Origin: Actinomycetes bacterium
GTDB lineage: Bacteria; Actinomycetota; Acidimicrobiia; Acidimicrobiales; Acidimicrobiaceae
NCBI GenBank assembly: GCA_021826315.1
Contig: JAKAZZ010000013.1
Coordinates: 1 to 57,490, forward strand
Length of the DNA stretch: 57,490 nt
Direction: 5' to 3'
Under the pieces are notes generated by a model, which had not been told where the DNA came from, did no database searches, and worked only from the letters and a program-made list of their open reading frames with translations. Below are positions 15,816 through 25,072 of the stretch, piece after piece. Within the stretch, counting starts at the first letter, position 1, and each line of letters opens with the position of its first letter. Both the position numbers and the translations under genes were made by a program.

Positions 15816-18368
15816 ATGACTTCATCGACTAGCGGAGCGTCAGGCACGACTTCGTCAAGCATAAATCCATTTGCGCAACTAACCACTAATAACTCCTCGG
15901 GTGCACCGGTCTCTTTTGGTGGAGTAGTGTCCGGAATGAATACTCAGTCCATTATCAACGCGCTAATGGTCGCTTACCAACAACCTCAAACCAACATTGC
16001 GAATCAAATCAGTCAAATAAACTCCAACATTACTGATTATCAGACGATTCAAAACGACTTAACTTCGTTGCAGAGCGCAGCCGATTCAATTAATCAAACA
16101 TACCTTTGGGATCAAACCTCTGTAGCATCATCAAACTCCTCGATTGCAACTGCGTCTGCTGCTCCTGGGACTCCCTCGGGAACCGTTAGTTTTACTGTCA
16201 ACCAGCTTGCGCAGGGCAACGTACTCATGTCGAATACCCCTGTCTCCTCAACGAATGCTATTGTTGCCAGTGGGCCCCTACTTCTTGCTGAGGGCGCGGC
16301 GAGCCTTGGTTTTGCATCCCTTGGAGCTGGAAGTGGCCTTACGGTGGGGTCTCACTCCGTCGCCGTTACATCTGCCCTTTCTGGGGCGACCATTTCAGGA
16401 ACGCCCGTTGCACCAACAACCACGATCACAACTGGATCTAATGATACGTTTTCGGCTACCATAAATGGAACAGCGAAATCCTTTACCCTCGCAGCCGGAA
16501 CCTACACTCAAAGCCAACTCGCCTCGGCTCTTCAAAGTGCGAGCGGTGGACTACTAAACGTCGCAGCTGGTTCAAATGGTGGCCTAACTGTTTCGACCGC
16601 TTCGCTCGGATCGTCATCTTCGCTCGCGATAACAGGAGGCACCGCTCTTAGCGCTCTTGGACTTACAGCAAATGCCACGGCCGTCAACGGTACCGCGGGT
16701 TCAATTACGGTTGATGGCACAGTCAACACTGTTGACAACGTAGCGGCTGGTTCGGCCGTCACTCTGAACTCTGGAACAGGTGGAACGATTACGACTACGG
16801 TGGGTACCACGGGATTTTCCACCGGAAATTTCACCGCCAATTATCTAAATGTCAACAGCGGCTCGCTCTCTGATGTTGCGAACGCAATAAATGGAGCGTC
16901 AATTGGCATCACGGCGTCGGCGGTTAATCTCGGCTCTAGTCAATATGTCCTTGAACTGTCTTCTGGGACTACCGGTACGCAGTCTCAGATAAGTGTTGAC
17001 ACCAGCGCACTATCATCAAGTTTGGGTGGACTAAAGCAAGTTGCTGCAGCACAGGACGCTCAAATTCAAATTGGTGGAAGTGGTGGGTATACCGTTAGCT
17101 CGCAGACCAATCAGATCACGGGCGTTATGCAAGGATTGACGATCAATCTTGTTTCGGCTCAGGCTTCAGGTTCACAGCCAGTTACTTTATCGTTGAGCCC
17201 TGATGCCCAAGCGATGGCGAGTTCCGTAAGTACGATGGTCAAAGCAGCAAACCAAGTGCTCGGTGATATCAATACTTACGCTGGTTACAACGCTACTACT
17301 GCAGTTGCCGGACCTCTGATGGCTGACCCTAACATGCAGTTGTTGACACAGCAAGTATTGGCTACCGTTGCAAGTGCAGTTGGAGGTACCGGAGGATCTT
17401 TGAACTCAGCAAGCGTCGGGTTGAATGTTACTAAAGACGGTATGTTAACTTTCGACGCAAATGCGTTTATGACGGCTTATCAGCAAAACCCCACTCAAGT
17501 CTCACAGATGTTTTCTCAGGGTGGGGCGTTTTCTCCTTCCTCCTCTAGCTACGGAGGCTCAGTATCGTTCCTCTTTGCAAATGATGGTGCAGTTCCTGGA
17601 ACCTACGCTGTTTCGGTATCGCAATCGGCCACTCAAGCTGCGGATAAGGGAAGCGTATTGGCGAGTGGAAACATTACTGCGGCTGAGCAATTGACGGTGG
17701 CATCCGGTGGAGTATCTGGAACTTATTCGGCAACCGCCGGCGAGTCGCTTTCAAATATCGCAAGCGGTCTTAATTCGATCTTTGCGTCGAATGGAATGAA
17801 CGTTCTCGCATCTGTAGCAACATCGAGTTCCGGAAGTCAGTTGGTAATCAACAGCGGGACCTATGGAAGCGCAGCTTCGTTTTCAGTGACATCTAATAAT
17901 GTCGGGAGTGGCCAGACTGGTTTGGCAACTACCGCCAATACCGCCTCTTCATTTTCTGGGACCGACGTTGCGGGCACCATCAATGGTGTTGCCGCTACCG
18001 GTACAGGCCAAGTTCTTATGGCTCCTCAAAGTGATCCTAAGTTAGCCGGAATGGCCTTACTCGTGACCGCAACTGGAATTAGTTCAACAACCAATATGGG
18101 GACGATTTCTTACACACCTGGCATTGCGGGCGGCCTGGCTTCAGCTGCAAATGGTGGCTCAAATCCAGTATCTGGTTCGATGACATCCACCATTGGTAAC
18201 TTGAACCAACAAATTCAATCATTGCAGTTTCAGTACAACTCGTATACGCCGATGATACAAGCAGAACAAACTCTTTTGCAGCAAGAGTATTCAAACGTGG
18301 AAGTGCAATTGGGGAGTTTGCAAAGCCAGAGTAATTGGCTTTCAGCTCAATTATCGAAGTTGCCATAG
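15816..18368 (+). CDS. fliD: Flagellar filament cap protein FliD
   Basis: FliD (HAP2) caps the filament tip and folds incoming flagellin. The N-terminus has the family motif FGGVVSGMNTQSIINALM, then helices with QQPQTNIANQISQINSNI. The C-terminus has the FliD_C pattern of paired helices (NLNQQIQSLQFQYNSYTPMI, then ALQ/LQQEYS). At 850 residues it is much longer than usual (about 450-680). The extra length is a Ser/Thr/Gly/Ala-rich middle with repeated beta-type segments (for example TFSATINGTAKSFTLAAGTY). This suggests added surface domains, perhaps adhesive. The ATG follows GAGAAAAGGAAAAGAA. It is followed by fliS and a FliT-position gene. Confidence 0.94.
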   Translation: MTSSTSGASGTTSSSINPFAQLTTNNSSGAPVSFGGVVSGMNTQSIINALMVAYQQPQTNIANQISQINSNITDYQTIQNDLTSLQSAADSINQTYLWDQTSVASSNSSIATASAAPGTPSGTVSFTVNQLAQGNVLMSNTPVSSTNAIVASGPLLLAEGAASLGFASLGAGSGLTVGSHSVAVTSALSGATISGTPVAPTTTITTGSNDTFSATINGTAKSFTLAAGTYTQSQLASALQSASGGLLNVAAGSNGGLTVSTASLGSSSSLAITGGTALSALGLTANATAVNGTAGSITVDGTVNTVDNVAAGSAVTLNSGTGGTITTTVGTTGFSTGNFTANYLNVNSGSLSDVANAINGASIGITASAVNLGSSQYVLELSSGTTGTQSQISVDTSALSSSLGGLKQVAAAQDAQIQIGGSGGYTVSSQTNQITGVMQGLTINLVSAQASGSQPVTLSLSPDAQAMASSVSTMVKAANQVLGDINTYAGYNATTAVAGPLMADPNMQLLTQQVLATVASAVGGTGGSLNSASVGLNVTKDGMLTFDANAFMTAYQQNPTQVSQMFSQGGAFSPSSSSYGGSVSFLFANDGAVPGTYAVSVSQSATQAADKGSVLASGNITAAEQLTVASGGVSGTYSATAGESLSNIASGLNSIFASNGMNVLASVATSSSGSQLVINSGTYGSAASFSVTSNNVGSGQTGLATTANTASSFSGTDVAGTINGVAATGTGQVLMAPQSDPKLAGMALLVTATGISSTTNMGTISYTPGIAGGLASAANGGSNPVSGSMTSTIGNLNQQIQSLQFQYNSYTPMIQAEQTLLQQEYSNVEVQLGSLQSQSNWLSAQLSKLP

Positions 18369-18408
18369 CGAAATATAAGCCGCTAACTTTAGGAAGGCAA
18401 AAATAAGG

Positions 18409-18804
18409 ATGTACAAAGATTCCCGTGAATTTGTGAAAGATGCGATACTAACTGCCACGCCAGCCGCTCGACTGATGATGCTACTTGATCGCTTGGAGGT
18501 TGACCTCAAACGTACGGAGAACGCCTTTGCGACAGGCGACGTCTACAAGCGAAATGTTGCTCTTTTACACGCTCAAGATATCGTACTCAATCTACGTGAC
18601 ACGTTGCGTGTAGATCTATGGCCAGGAGCGGCGCAGCTAAAAACGATCTATTCATTTATTTACGCGGAGTTTGTACAGGCAAATATCTATGAAGACCAAA
18701 AACGCTTTGAGAGGGCTAGTCGGCTTTTGATCGAGCTTATTGAAGCTTGGAGAGCTGCCAACAAAGCGCTTATGGAAAAAGGAGCAGTCGGTGTCAGCAT
18801 ATGA
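18409..18804 (+). CDS. fliS: Flagellin export chaperone FliS
   Basis: FliS binds the C-terminal helix of flagellin in the cytosol, prevents early polymerisation and delivers it to the export gate. The 131-residue helical protein shows the family pattern: ATPAARLMMLLDRLEVDL in helix 1-2, then a central LLHAQDIVLNLRDTL segment with the typical acidic/aliphatic alternation, and WRAA near the end. AGGAAGGC lies upstream of the ATG. It overlaps the next small gene. Confidence 0.93.
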   Translation: MYKDSREFVKDAILTATPAARLMMLLDRLEVDLKRTENAFATGDVYKRNVALLHAQDIVLNLRDTLRVDLWPGAAQLKTIYSFIYAEFVQANIYEDQKRFERASRLLIELIEAWRAANKALMEKGAVGVSI

Positions 18805-19069
18805 TGTTCTAACTGAGATTGAAACTTATTTAGATGAGTTAGATCTAGCTATCGAGGGAAAGGCAGATTGGCCTACTCCGATGAAGTTGGATGAAATTAA
18901 TATCACGAACTTCGATCCAAAAACCCGAGGTCGTCTCAAGGCGTTGCTAAAGCGAAACGAGGAAGTCATCGCAAGAGTGGAGCAGCGCAAAAAGGATCTT
19001 TCGCTTTTGTTGGGAAGAATTTCAAAGCGTGAAAGTGCCGGACCGATAGCCGTCGACATCAGGGCATAG
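18791..19069 (+). CDS. Small helical protein in the fliT position
   Basis: This 92-residue protein starts from GTG 18791, which has AAGGAG seven bases upstream and overlaps the end of fliS by 14 bases. It is charged and largely helical (VLTEIETYLDELDLAIEG, then KALLKRNEEVIARVEQRKKD). FliT, a chaperone for FliD, usually lies directly after fliD-fliS and has this size and helical nature, so a FliT-like role is likely. The sequence itself does not prove it. A perfect bidirectional terminator follows. Confidence 0.62.
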   Translation: MSAYDVLTEIETYLDELDLAIEGKADWPTPMKLDEINITNFDPKTRGRLKALLKRNEEVIARVEQRKKDLSLLLGRISKRESAGPIAVDIRA

Positions 19070-19091
19070 ACTAATAGATTTCGATATTTAC

Positions 19092-19130
19092 AAAAAAGAG
19101 GGGAGCTAATTAGCTCCCCTCTTTTTTGTT
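19092..19130. terminator. Strong terminator after fliD-fliS operon
   Basis: A perfect 24-base palindrome at 19098-19121 (GAGGGGAGCTAA and its complement) is preceded by six A and followed by six T. It can therefore terminate in either direction. It separates the late filament genes from the flgB operon. Confidence 0.93.
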
Positions 19131-19274
19131 TAAATATTCAATTGATTTCTCAAGTAGCCATTGATTCGGGACGAAGATTCTTATGCGAGCAGGATATCGC
19201 ATTTGAACTGCCCAGGAAGGGCCGCATTCGATTTCGGACTCAGAATGTCCGATGAAGGATATCGGTGGTTCTTT

Positions 19275-19616
19275 ATGGGTGGACCAGTCTTACAAGCGTT
19301 GCAATTCGCACTCGACGGATTGACACTTCAACAACAGGTTCAAGCAAATAACATTGCGAATTTGAACACCCCTAACTTTACTGCATCGCGTGTTGACTTT
19401 GCTACTTCGTTGACCCAAGCTCTCAATGAGGGAAGTGGAACTGCTACAGCAGCTGTTGCACCCTCACAGTTGGCTGCTTCAACAAATGGCAATAACGTTT
19501 CAATCAGCCAAGAGCTCGTTGGAGCTGAGCAGTCGGCTACGTGGTACCAAGCGGTAACTTCCGAAATCAACAATCAGTACCACCTTGTACGTGGTTCGGC
19601 GGGAGGTTCGTTCTAA
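19275..19616 (+). CDS. flgB: Flagellar basal-body rod protein FlgB
   Basis: FlgB is a proximal rod subunit. The family motif ALDGLTLQQQVQANNIANLN followed by TPNFTASRVDF lies near the N-terminus, and the C-terminal half has the helix with SATWYQAVTSEINNQY. The ATG at 19275 is chosen because it gives the standard short lead to the motif (113 residues) and has GGTGG six bases upstream. An upstream ATG at 19245 and a further extension to 19161 are open but resemble no rod protein. The stop overlaps the flgC start (TAATG). It is the first gene of the rod/hook operon. Confidence 0.92.
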   Translation: MGGPVLQALQFALDGLTLQQQVQANNIANLNTPNFTASRVDFATSLTQALNEGSGTATAAVAPSQLAASTNGNNVSISQELVGAEQSATWYQAVTSEINNQYHLVRGSAGGSF

Positions 19617-20059
19617 TGTCGCTCTTCGGTCTTCTATCGGTAGCAGGATCTGGGGTGGATGTCAGCCAAAGCTGGCTCAACACCATCGGCTCAAATCTTG
19701 CCAATGCAAATGATGCGGTAAATCCTTCACAGACTCCTTTCTTAGAGCAAGAGCTAACTGTTGCTCCAGGGACGAGTTCGAATGGATATTCGCCAAATCC
19801 TGCCACTACTCCTATGACTCCAACCGAAGGTACTGGGGTGCACGTCTCGGGCGTAGTTACTCCAAATCCAAACGGCGTCCTTACCTACGACCCGACGAAT
19901 CCGCAAGCAAATGCATCTGGCTATGTTAGGACTCCCGGTATAAACGTTGCCGATCAGCTCGGAAACCTCGACGTAGCTGAGAGAAGCTACCAAGCCAATG
20001 TTGCCGTGATCAATCACGCAAAGACTGTCTACCAATCTGCCCTTACCATCGGTCAATAA
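19616..20059 (+). CDS. flgC: Flagellar basal-body rod protein FlgC
   Basis: FlgC is a proximal rod subunit. The 147-residue product starts SLFGLLSVAGSGVDVSQSWL and has the family segment NTIGSNLANANDAVNP. The C-terminus contains GVLTYDPTNPQA, YVRTPGINVADQL and AERSYQANVAVI, which is the diagnostic FlgC block. The ATG at 19616 overlaps the flgB stop, with GGGAGG upstream. A longer reading from 19541 would lie inside flgB and is not credible. Confidence 0.95.
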   Translation: MSLFGLLSVAGSGVDVSQSWLNTIGSNLANANDAVNPSQTPFLEQELTVAPGTSSNGYSPNPATTPMTPTEGTGVHVSGVVTPNPNGVLTYDPTNPQANASGYVRTPGINVADQLGNLDVAERSYQANVAVINHAKTVYQSALTIGQ

Positions 20060-20089
20060 CTCTTTTACGCGCTCTAGTTAGGTCCAATA

Positions 20090-20497
20090 ATGACATCAAT
20101 CGCTCCAATTACAGCTCTAGCGTCGCTACCCGCAATACCAACGTTGCCGACGATCTCGTCCCCGGTTGCACCAGGTGATCTCGCAGGAACCGCCCAAAGC
20201 GCAACTGCTGGTGCATCCGCGGTAGGAAACGTCGGATCAGTCTCTTCGCTATCAAACGTGGGGCAGACCCAAGGAGGATCCTCATCCTTCGGTAATATGC
20301 TCGCTGGAGCGATCGACTCGCTCTCTTCGGCCCAAAATCAAGCTTCGCAGCAAGCGCTTCTTGTCTCAACGGGCCAGGCCAATCTCGGTGATGCGATGAT
20401 TGCTTCTCAGCAATCTTCGCTCGATACCCAGCTGGCCACAGCAATTAAATCTTCAGCCGTTACGGCATTCAACCAAATCATGTCAATGCCGGTATAG
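20090..20497 (+). CDS. fliE: Flagellar hook-basal body complex protein FliE
   Basis: FliE joins the MS-ring to the rod. The last 70 of 135 residues carry the family pattern: SSFGNMLAGAIDSLSSAQNQ, then LLVSTGQANLGDAMIASQQS and AFNQIMSMPV at the C-terminus. The first 65 residues are a low-complexity Ala/Ser/Pro/Thr segment that is longer than in most FliE. It lies 30 bases after flgC and 16 before fliF in the usual flgB-flgC-fliE-fliF order. Confidence 0.92.
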   Translation: MTSIAPITALASLPAIPTLPTISSPVAPGDLAGTAQSATAGASAVGNVGSVSSLSNVGQTQGGSSSFGNMLAGAIDSLSSAQNQASQQALLVSTGQANLGDAMIASQQSSLDTQLATAIKSSAVTAFNQIMSMPV

Positions 20498-20513
20498 GTA
20501 GAACGGGTATATC

Positions 20514-22052
20514 GTGGCAATCAACGACAACTTAGGATCAATGAAGAGTTACGCCAGTCGCTTCGCGAGTGGGTTCACCTCTGGGCAGAAGGTCTTGACC
20601 GTAATTGCCATAGCGGCTCTTGGCCTTGCAGGATACGTCTATTCTTCGATGGCGGCTAAGCCAAGTTACGCTCCGCTCTTTACCGGTCTTGCACCTTCGG
20701 ACGCAGCGTCAATGACGACAAAGCTACAGTCCGCGGGAATCCCTTATCAACTAACTGATGGTGGCTCGACGATCTTGGTTCCCCAGCCTGATGTAAACCA
20801 ACAAAGGTTGGTAATGGCTCAGGCGAATTTGCCGGCGAACTCAACGGTCGGACTATCGCTCCTCAGCAATGTTGGAATCACCGCCTCTCAACTCACCCAA
20901 CAGGCAGATTATCAACGTGCGCTTCAAGGTGAATTAGCCACCACAATTGAGGCGATAAATGGTGTGACTTCAGCGCAGGTAAATCTTGCCCTGGTAAACA
21001 ATGATGTCTTCGCAATCTCGAACACATCGCAGCCCTCGGCTTCAATCTTGGTGACCCTTTCACCCGGCACAGTATTATCTCAGAGTCAAGTTCAGGGAAT
21101 CATCCACCTTGTAGCATCTGCGATCCCAAACCTATCCGCAACTAATATCACCCTCGTTGATTCGAATGGAAATGTCCTGTCGGCTCCGGGGCAGTCCACA
21201 TCAAGTACGGCGAACGATCAGCAGACCCAAGTTTATAACTCCAATTTGCAGACCCAACTCGAGTCCCTGCTTACTCCACTCGTTGGAGCTAACAACGCAA
21301 TAGTTAGAGTGAGTGCAACTTTGAACTTCGATCAAACCACTACTTCGAGCCAGTCGGTACAAACCAATCCTGGCGGAACGCCTGTGACGGTACCAACACA
21401 AGTTCAAAGCGCAACTCAAAACTTCTCTGGAACGGGATCTCCTGCAGGTGGTGTTCTTGGCTCGATTACTACGAGCACCGGTACCTCCGGCAACTCCACA
21501 TACCAGCAGACCAATAATACAACAAACTACGCAGTTGGGCAGGTGAACTCATCGACCACTCAAGCTCCAGGACAAGTGCAAAAGCTATCAGTCGCGGTTC
21601 TCGTCAACTCCAAGGTCAAAGGGGTAACCTTAGCCAAGGTGCAGCAACTCGTTGCCGCCGCCGCTGGGATTGTGACTTCGCGTGGTGACACTATCAGTGT
21701 CGTCTCGATGCCTTTTTCAAAGAGTGCTACAACGACGACACTTGTAGCAGCAGCTGGCTCTTCAACCTCTTCGATCTTCTCCCTTGCTAAGACAGCGCTC
21801 CTTGTTCTCGGTGTTCTTTTGGTCCTCTTCTTTATAATGCGTTCTTCGCGTCGCGAAGTTAGAAGCTCAGTTGACCTTCCAGACATCATTGACCTAGAAG
21901 AAGAGTCTCTAGGTGCCCAGATCAAGCAGCTTCCTCCAGTGGAAGCACCGATGCTGTCCGATGAAGTAGTGGACTTTATTGAGTCTCAACCCGAAGATGT
22001 CGCGAAGTTGCTAAGAGTTTGGATGACCTCCACCACTAAGGCGCAGGGATAA
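20514..22052 (+). CDS. fliF: Flagellar MS-ring protein FliF
   Basis: FliF forms the MS-ring in the cytoplasmic membrane. The 512-residue product begins at a GTG and has a first membrane segment (VLTVIAIAALGLAGYVYSS). The ring-building motifs follow: YAPLFTGLAPSDAASMTTKL, and GELATTIEAINGVTSAQVNL. A low-complexity Ser/Thr/Gln periplasmic loop comes next. The second membrane segment is ALLVLGVLLVLFFIM, and the cytosolic C-terminal tail binds FliG (EVVDFIESQPEDVAKLLRVW). Length and order are normal. Confidence 0.96.
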   Translation: MAINDNLGSMKSYASRFASGFTSGQKVLTVIAIAALGLAGYVYSSMAAKPSYAPLFTGLAPSDAASMTTKLQSAGIPYQLTDGGSTILVPQPDVNQQRLVMAQANLPANSTVGLSLLSNVGITASQLTQQADYQRALQGELATTIEAINGVTSAQVNLALVNNDVFAISNTSQPSASILVTLSPGTVLSQSQVQGIIHLVASAIPNLSATNITLVDSNGNVLSAPGQSTSSTANDQQTQVYNSNLQTQLESLLTPLVGANNAIVRVSATLNFDQTTTSSQSVQTNPGGTPVTVPTQVQSATQNFSGTGSPAGGVLGSITTSTGTSGNSTYQQTNNTTNYAVGQVNSSTTQAPGQVQKLSVAVLVNSKVKGVTLAKVQQLVAAAAGIVTSRGDTISVVSMPFSKSATTTTLVAAAGSSTSSIFSLAKTALLVLGVLLVLFFIMRSSRREVRSSVDLPDIIDLEEESLGAQIKQLPPVEAPMLSDEVVDFIESQPEDVAKLLRVWMTSTTKAQG

Positions 22053-22054
22053 CC

Positions 22055-23059
22055 ATGAAACAGAGCGACCTTACTGGAACTCAAAGAGCCGCTGTAGTCC
22101 TTGTTCAACTGGGCAAAGACGTAGCCGCAAGAGTCTTGAAATCAATGAGTGAGACCGAGGCGATTTCGCTAACGCTTGAGATCGCCAGACTTCCGAAGTT
22201 GGAAAATGATGTAACTCGGGCAGTTGCAGATGACTTCGTTAACTCACTCGCAGGTATTCGTAATTTGACTCAGGGCGGAGTTGATACCGCTCGAGATTTC
22301 CTCGCAGCTAGGATCGGTTCGCAAGCAGCCGACGAAATCCTCGAAGAGTTCTCGGGGGCGACTGCAAATAACCCAGTTTTGTTCCTGACTCACGTTGAAG
22401 CATCGCAGACGGCATCTTATCTTCAAGATGAGCACCCGCAGATGGTAGCTGTAATCTTGAGTTTTCTCCCGCCAGATACGGCGGCATCGATTTTGAGCGC
22501 CTTGCCAGATATTTCGCGTGCCGATATTGCACGTCGAATCGCAAATATGGAGCGTGTTGATCCAGAAGTCCTCGAGCTAGCCGCCTCGGTACTACAAAGG
22601 AAACTAGCTGGACTTGCAAAGGCAGGTCCAGCTTCAACCCGCGGTGGTATAGCGGCGGTAGTGGAGATGTTGAACCGCGCAGAGCAAAACACCGAAAAGC
22701 GAATTCTCACCGACCTCGATGCAATCGATCCTGAATTGGCAGATCGTATCAGGACACAGATGTTCGTCTTCGAAGATGTTATGAACCTTGATGACAGGAC
22801 CCTGCAAAGGGTATTACGTCAGGTGATTCCAAAGGACCTTGCAGTTGCTCTAAAGGGTGTGAATTCGCAGATGCGCGAGAAGGTACTTCGCAATATGTCG
22901 GAGCGTGCAGCGGGCGATCTCGTTGAAGAGATCGAGACCCTTGGAGCGATGCGTGTATCGGCGGTTGAAGCTGCTCAAAATGCCGTTGTTCGAGTCGTTA
23001 GAGAGCTCGAAGCTGCTGGTGAAATTGTTCTAACTCGAAATGATGAGGAGATGATCTAA
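22055..23059 (+). CDS. fliG: Flagellar motor switch protein FliG
   Basis: FliG is the torque-generating ring of the C-ring that contacts the stator. The 334-residue product has LTGTQRAAVVLVQLGKDVA at the N-terminus, the middle domain with EHPQMVAVILSFLPPDTAA, and the C-terminal domain with FVFEDVMNLDDRTLQRVLRQ and RNMSERAAGDLVEEIE, which carries the charged residues that face MotA. It lies two bases after fliF. The stop overlaps the fliH start (TAATG). Confidence 0.96.
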   Translation: MKQSDLTGTQRAAVVLVQLGKDVAARVLKSMSETEAISLTLEIARLPKLENDVTRAVADDFVNSLAGIRNLTQGGVDTARDFLAARIGSQAADEILEEFSGATANNPVLFLTHVEASQTASYLQDEHPQMVAVILSFLPPDTAASILSALPDISRADIARRIANMERVDPEVLELAASVLQRKLAGLAKAGPASTRGGIAAVVEMLNRAEQNTEKRILTDLDAIDPELADRIRTQMFVFEDVMNLDDRTLQRVLRQVIPKDLAVALKGVNSQMREKVLRNMSERAAGDLVEEIETLGAMRVSAVEAAQNAVVRVVRELEAAGEIVLTRNDEEMI

Positions 23060-23757
23060 TGGGTCGCGATCGATTTGCAAGTGCTGACTCATCTTCCAAT
23101 GCAGTCCTTAGGTTTGGATCAATACGTGAAAATCCAGATATGGTAACCCCACTTGAGCTTCCGACGCTCGAAAAGTATGCGGCGTCGTCGAAGGGTGAGA
23201 TGGGAACAGTCTTTGATATCCAGGAGCGCGATCGCGAGAAGGGTCAAGCCTATTCCCAAGGCTTTGCAGACGGCAAAGCCGTCGCTGAAGTCGAGGCCAA
23301 CCAAAGACTTGCGGATCGGCTATCAAAGCTAGACAATGCAATTTCGTCCATGCTACAAGCGTCGATGCAGCTCAGAGGTAAGCTCGGCGAAGTAGCAGTG
23401 GCGGAGGCCGACGACCTAGCTCGATTTGCAGTCGAGGTTGTAGACGAGATACTAAAGAGCACTCTGTGGGATAAGAAGGAGCGCTTAGTGGCCGCAATCT
23501 CTAATGCGCTTCTCGAGGCTGTTGAGTCTAAGACGATCGTTGTCCGCCTAAACCCATCGGATATAGAAGCTATCGATGAAGCTCGAAATTCCCGCAAGAT
23601 CTTGACGAGCGCCGACGTTGTCCTGGAACCCGCTAGCGACATTGAAGAAGGCGGAGCCATAATTGAGACCGAATTTGCTCGCGTAGACCTTCAACTTTCA
23701 AGTGCCATGGATCGCCTCCGCGAGAGGCTCTTGGATATGGTGAGTGAAGATGCTTAG
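23059..23757 (+). CDS. fliH: Flagellar export ATPase regulator FliH
   Basis: FliH is the peripheral stalk that inhibits the export ATPase FliI and tethers it to the C-ring. The 232-residue protein has the typical GxxxG-like segment GQAYSQGFADGKAVAEVEAN, then a long helix. The C-terminal domain has VEVVDEILKSTLWDKKERL and VVRLNPSDIEAI. The N-terminus is low in conservation, as expected. It overlaps fliG by one base and fliI by eight. Confidence 0.9.
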   Translation: MGRDRFASADSSSNAVLRFGSIRENPDMVTPLELPTLEKYAASSKGEMGTVFDIQERDREKGQAYSQGFADGKAVAEVEANQRLADRLSKLDNAISSMLQASMQLRGKLGEVAVAEADDLARFAVEVVDEILKSTLWDKKERLVAAISNALLEAVESKTIVVRLNPSDIEAIDEARNSRKILTSADVVLEPASDIEEGGAIIETEFARVDLQLSSAMDRLRERLLDMVSEDA

Positions 23758-25072
23758 CCACTCCAAGAAGGATTCACTTTTAGAGGCAGCGAGAATTCGC
23801 CCCGTCGGGAAAGTTGCAAGGGTCACAGGCCTTCAACTCGAGATCGAAGGAGTCTCTGCCGCCATCGGTGATCTGGTGATGGTGAGGCGCGACGACGAGA
23901 TGATGGAGGCGGAGGTAGTTGCTATCCGCGAGGGGCGTCTTATCTGCTCTCCCTATGGTCATCTCAGAGGTCTCCGCTTCGGAAGCGACGCTATTCCAGC
24001 TGGAAGGCCGGCGGTTATAAGGGTTGGTGAGCAATTACTCGGCCGGGTCGTTGATGCACGGGGAAACCCCATTGACGATGGACCGGCTTTGACGGTCGGG
24101 GACTTAGTCACCATTCACGGAGAACCCCCAGCACCGCTCTCTCGAGGTGCAATAGCAAGTCAACTCCCCTTAGGAGTGCGGGCTATCGACACCATGATCC
24201 CTTGCGGCGTAGGCCAACGTCTTGGAATCTTTGCCGGTTCAGGAGTTGGAAAGTCCACGTTGCTTTCGATGATCGCTCGAGGAACCAATGCCGATGTAAA
24301 TGTTGTAGCACTCATTGGTGAGCGCGGTCGAGAGGTCAGCGAGTTCATAAATAACGACCTTGGTCCTGAGGGGCTCGCGAGGAGCATAGTTGTCGTCGCC
24401 ACCTCTGACGAGCCAGCACTCGTTCGTATTAGAGCTTCGATGACTGCAACTCGGATCGCAGAGTGGTTCCGCGATCACGGTAAGAGGGTAGTACTGATGA
24501 TGGACTCTCTTACTCGTCTAGCAATGGCCCAGCGCGAAGTTGGCTTGAGTGCGGGTGAGCCCCCAGCAACTCGAGGTTATCCTCCGTCAGCTTTTGCGCT
24601 CCTTCCAAAGTTGCTTGAGCGTGCGGGAAATTCCGAAAAAGGAAGTATCACCGGCTTGTATACCGTATTGGTAGACGGAGATGAGATGAACGAGCCGATC
24701 AGTGATGCGGCGCGTTCAATCCTCGACGGCCACATAGTTTTGTCTCGCCGCTTAGCAACTTCAGGTCACTACCCGGCCATTGACGTTCTTGAGTCGGTAA
24801 GTCGACTCGAAGGAGCGATCCTTTCACCAGAGCGCAGAGCTCTGGTCTACCAGGCGAGAAGTCGCCTTGCCTCTTATCGAGAGGCACGTGACCTAATCGA
24901 GGTCGGTGCGTATCAAAGGGGAAGCTCGCGGGAGATCGATTTAGCGATAGCGTCAAAGGGCGCTATCGACCAATTTTTACGGCAAACCATGGACGACGCC
25001 GCCGATGTTGATGAAGCTTTTCAAAGATTGAGCCAGCTTCTCGACGAGACGAGCGTCGGGATTGGTAGATGA
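23750..25072 (+). CDS. fliI: Flagellum-specific export ATPase FliI
   Basis: FliI is the hexameric ATPase of the flagellar type III secretion system, related to the F1 beta subunit. Walker A is FAGSGVGKSTLLSM, Walker B is VVLMMDSLTRLAMAQREVGL, and the catalytic Glu is in LIGERGREVSEF. The characteristic EPPATRGYPPSAFALLPKLL follows. The ATG at 23750 is chosen; a GTG six bases upstream (23744) is an equal alternative. It overlaps fliH and shares ATGA with fliJ. Confidence 0.97.
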   Translation: MLSHSKKDSLLEAARIRPVGKVARVTGLQLEIEGVSAAIGDLVMVRRDDEMMEAEVVAIREGRLICSPYGHLRGLRFGSDAIPAGRPAVIRVGEQLLGRVVDARGNPIDDGPALTVGDLVTIHGEPPAPLSRGAIASQLPLGVRAIDTMIPCGVGQRLGIFAGSGVGKSTLLSMIARGTNADVNVVALIGERGREVSEFINNDLGPEGLARSIVVVATSDEPALVRIRASMTATRIAEWFRDHGKRVVLMMDSLTRLAMAQREVGLSAGEPPATRGYPPSAFALLPKLLERAGNSEKGSITGLYTVLVDGDEMNEPISDAARSILDGHIVLSRRLATSGHYPAIDVLESVSRLEGAILSPERRALVYQARSRLASYREARDLIEVGAYQRGSSREIDLAIASKGAIDQFLRQTMDDAADVDEAFQRLSQLLDETSVGIGR

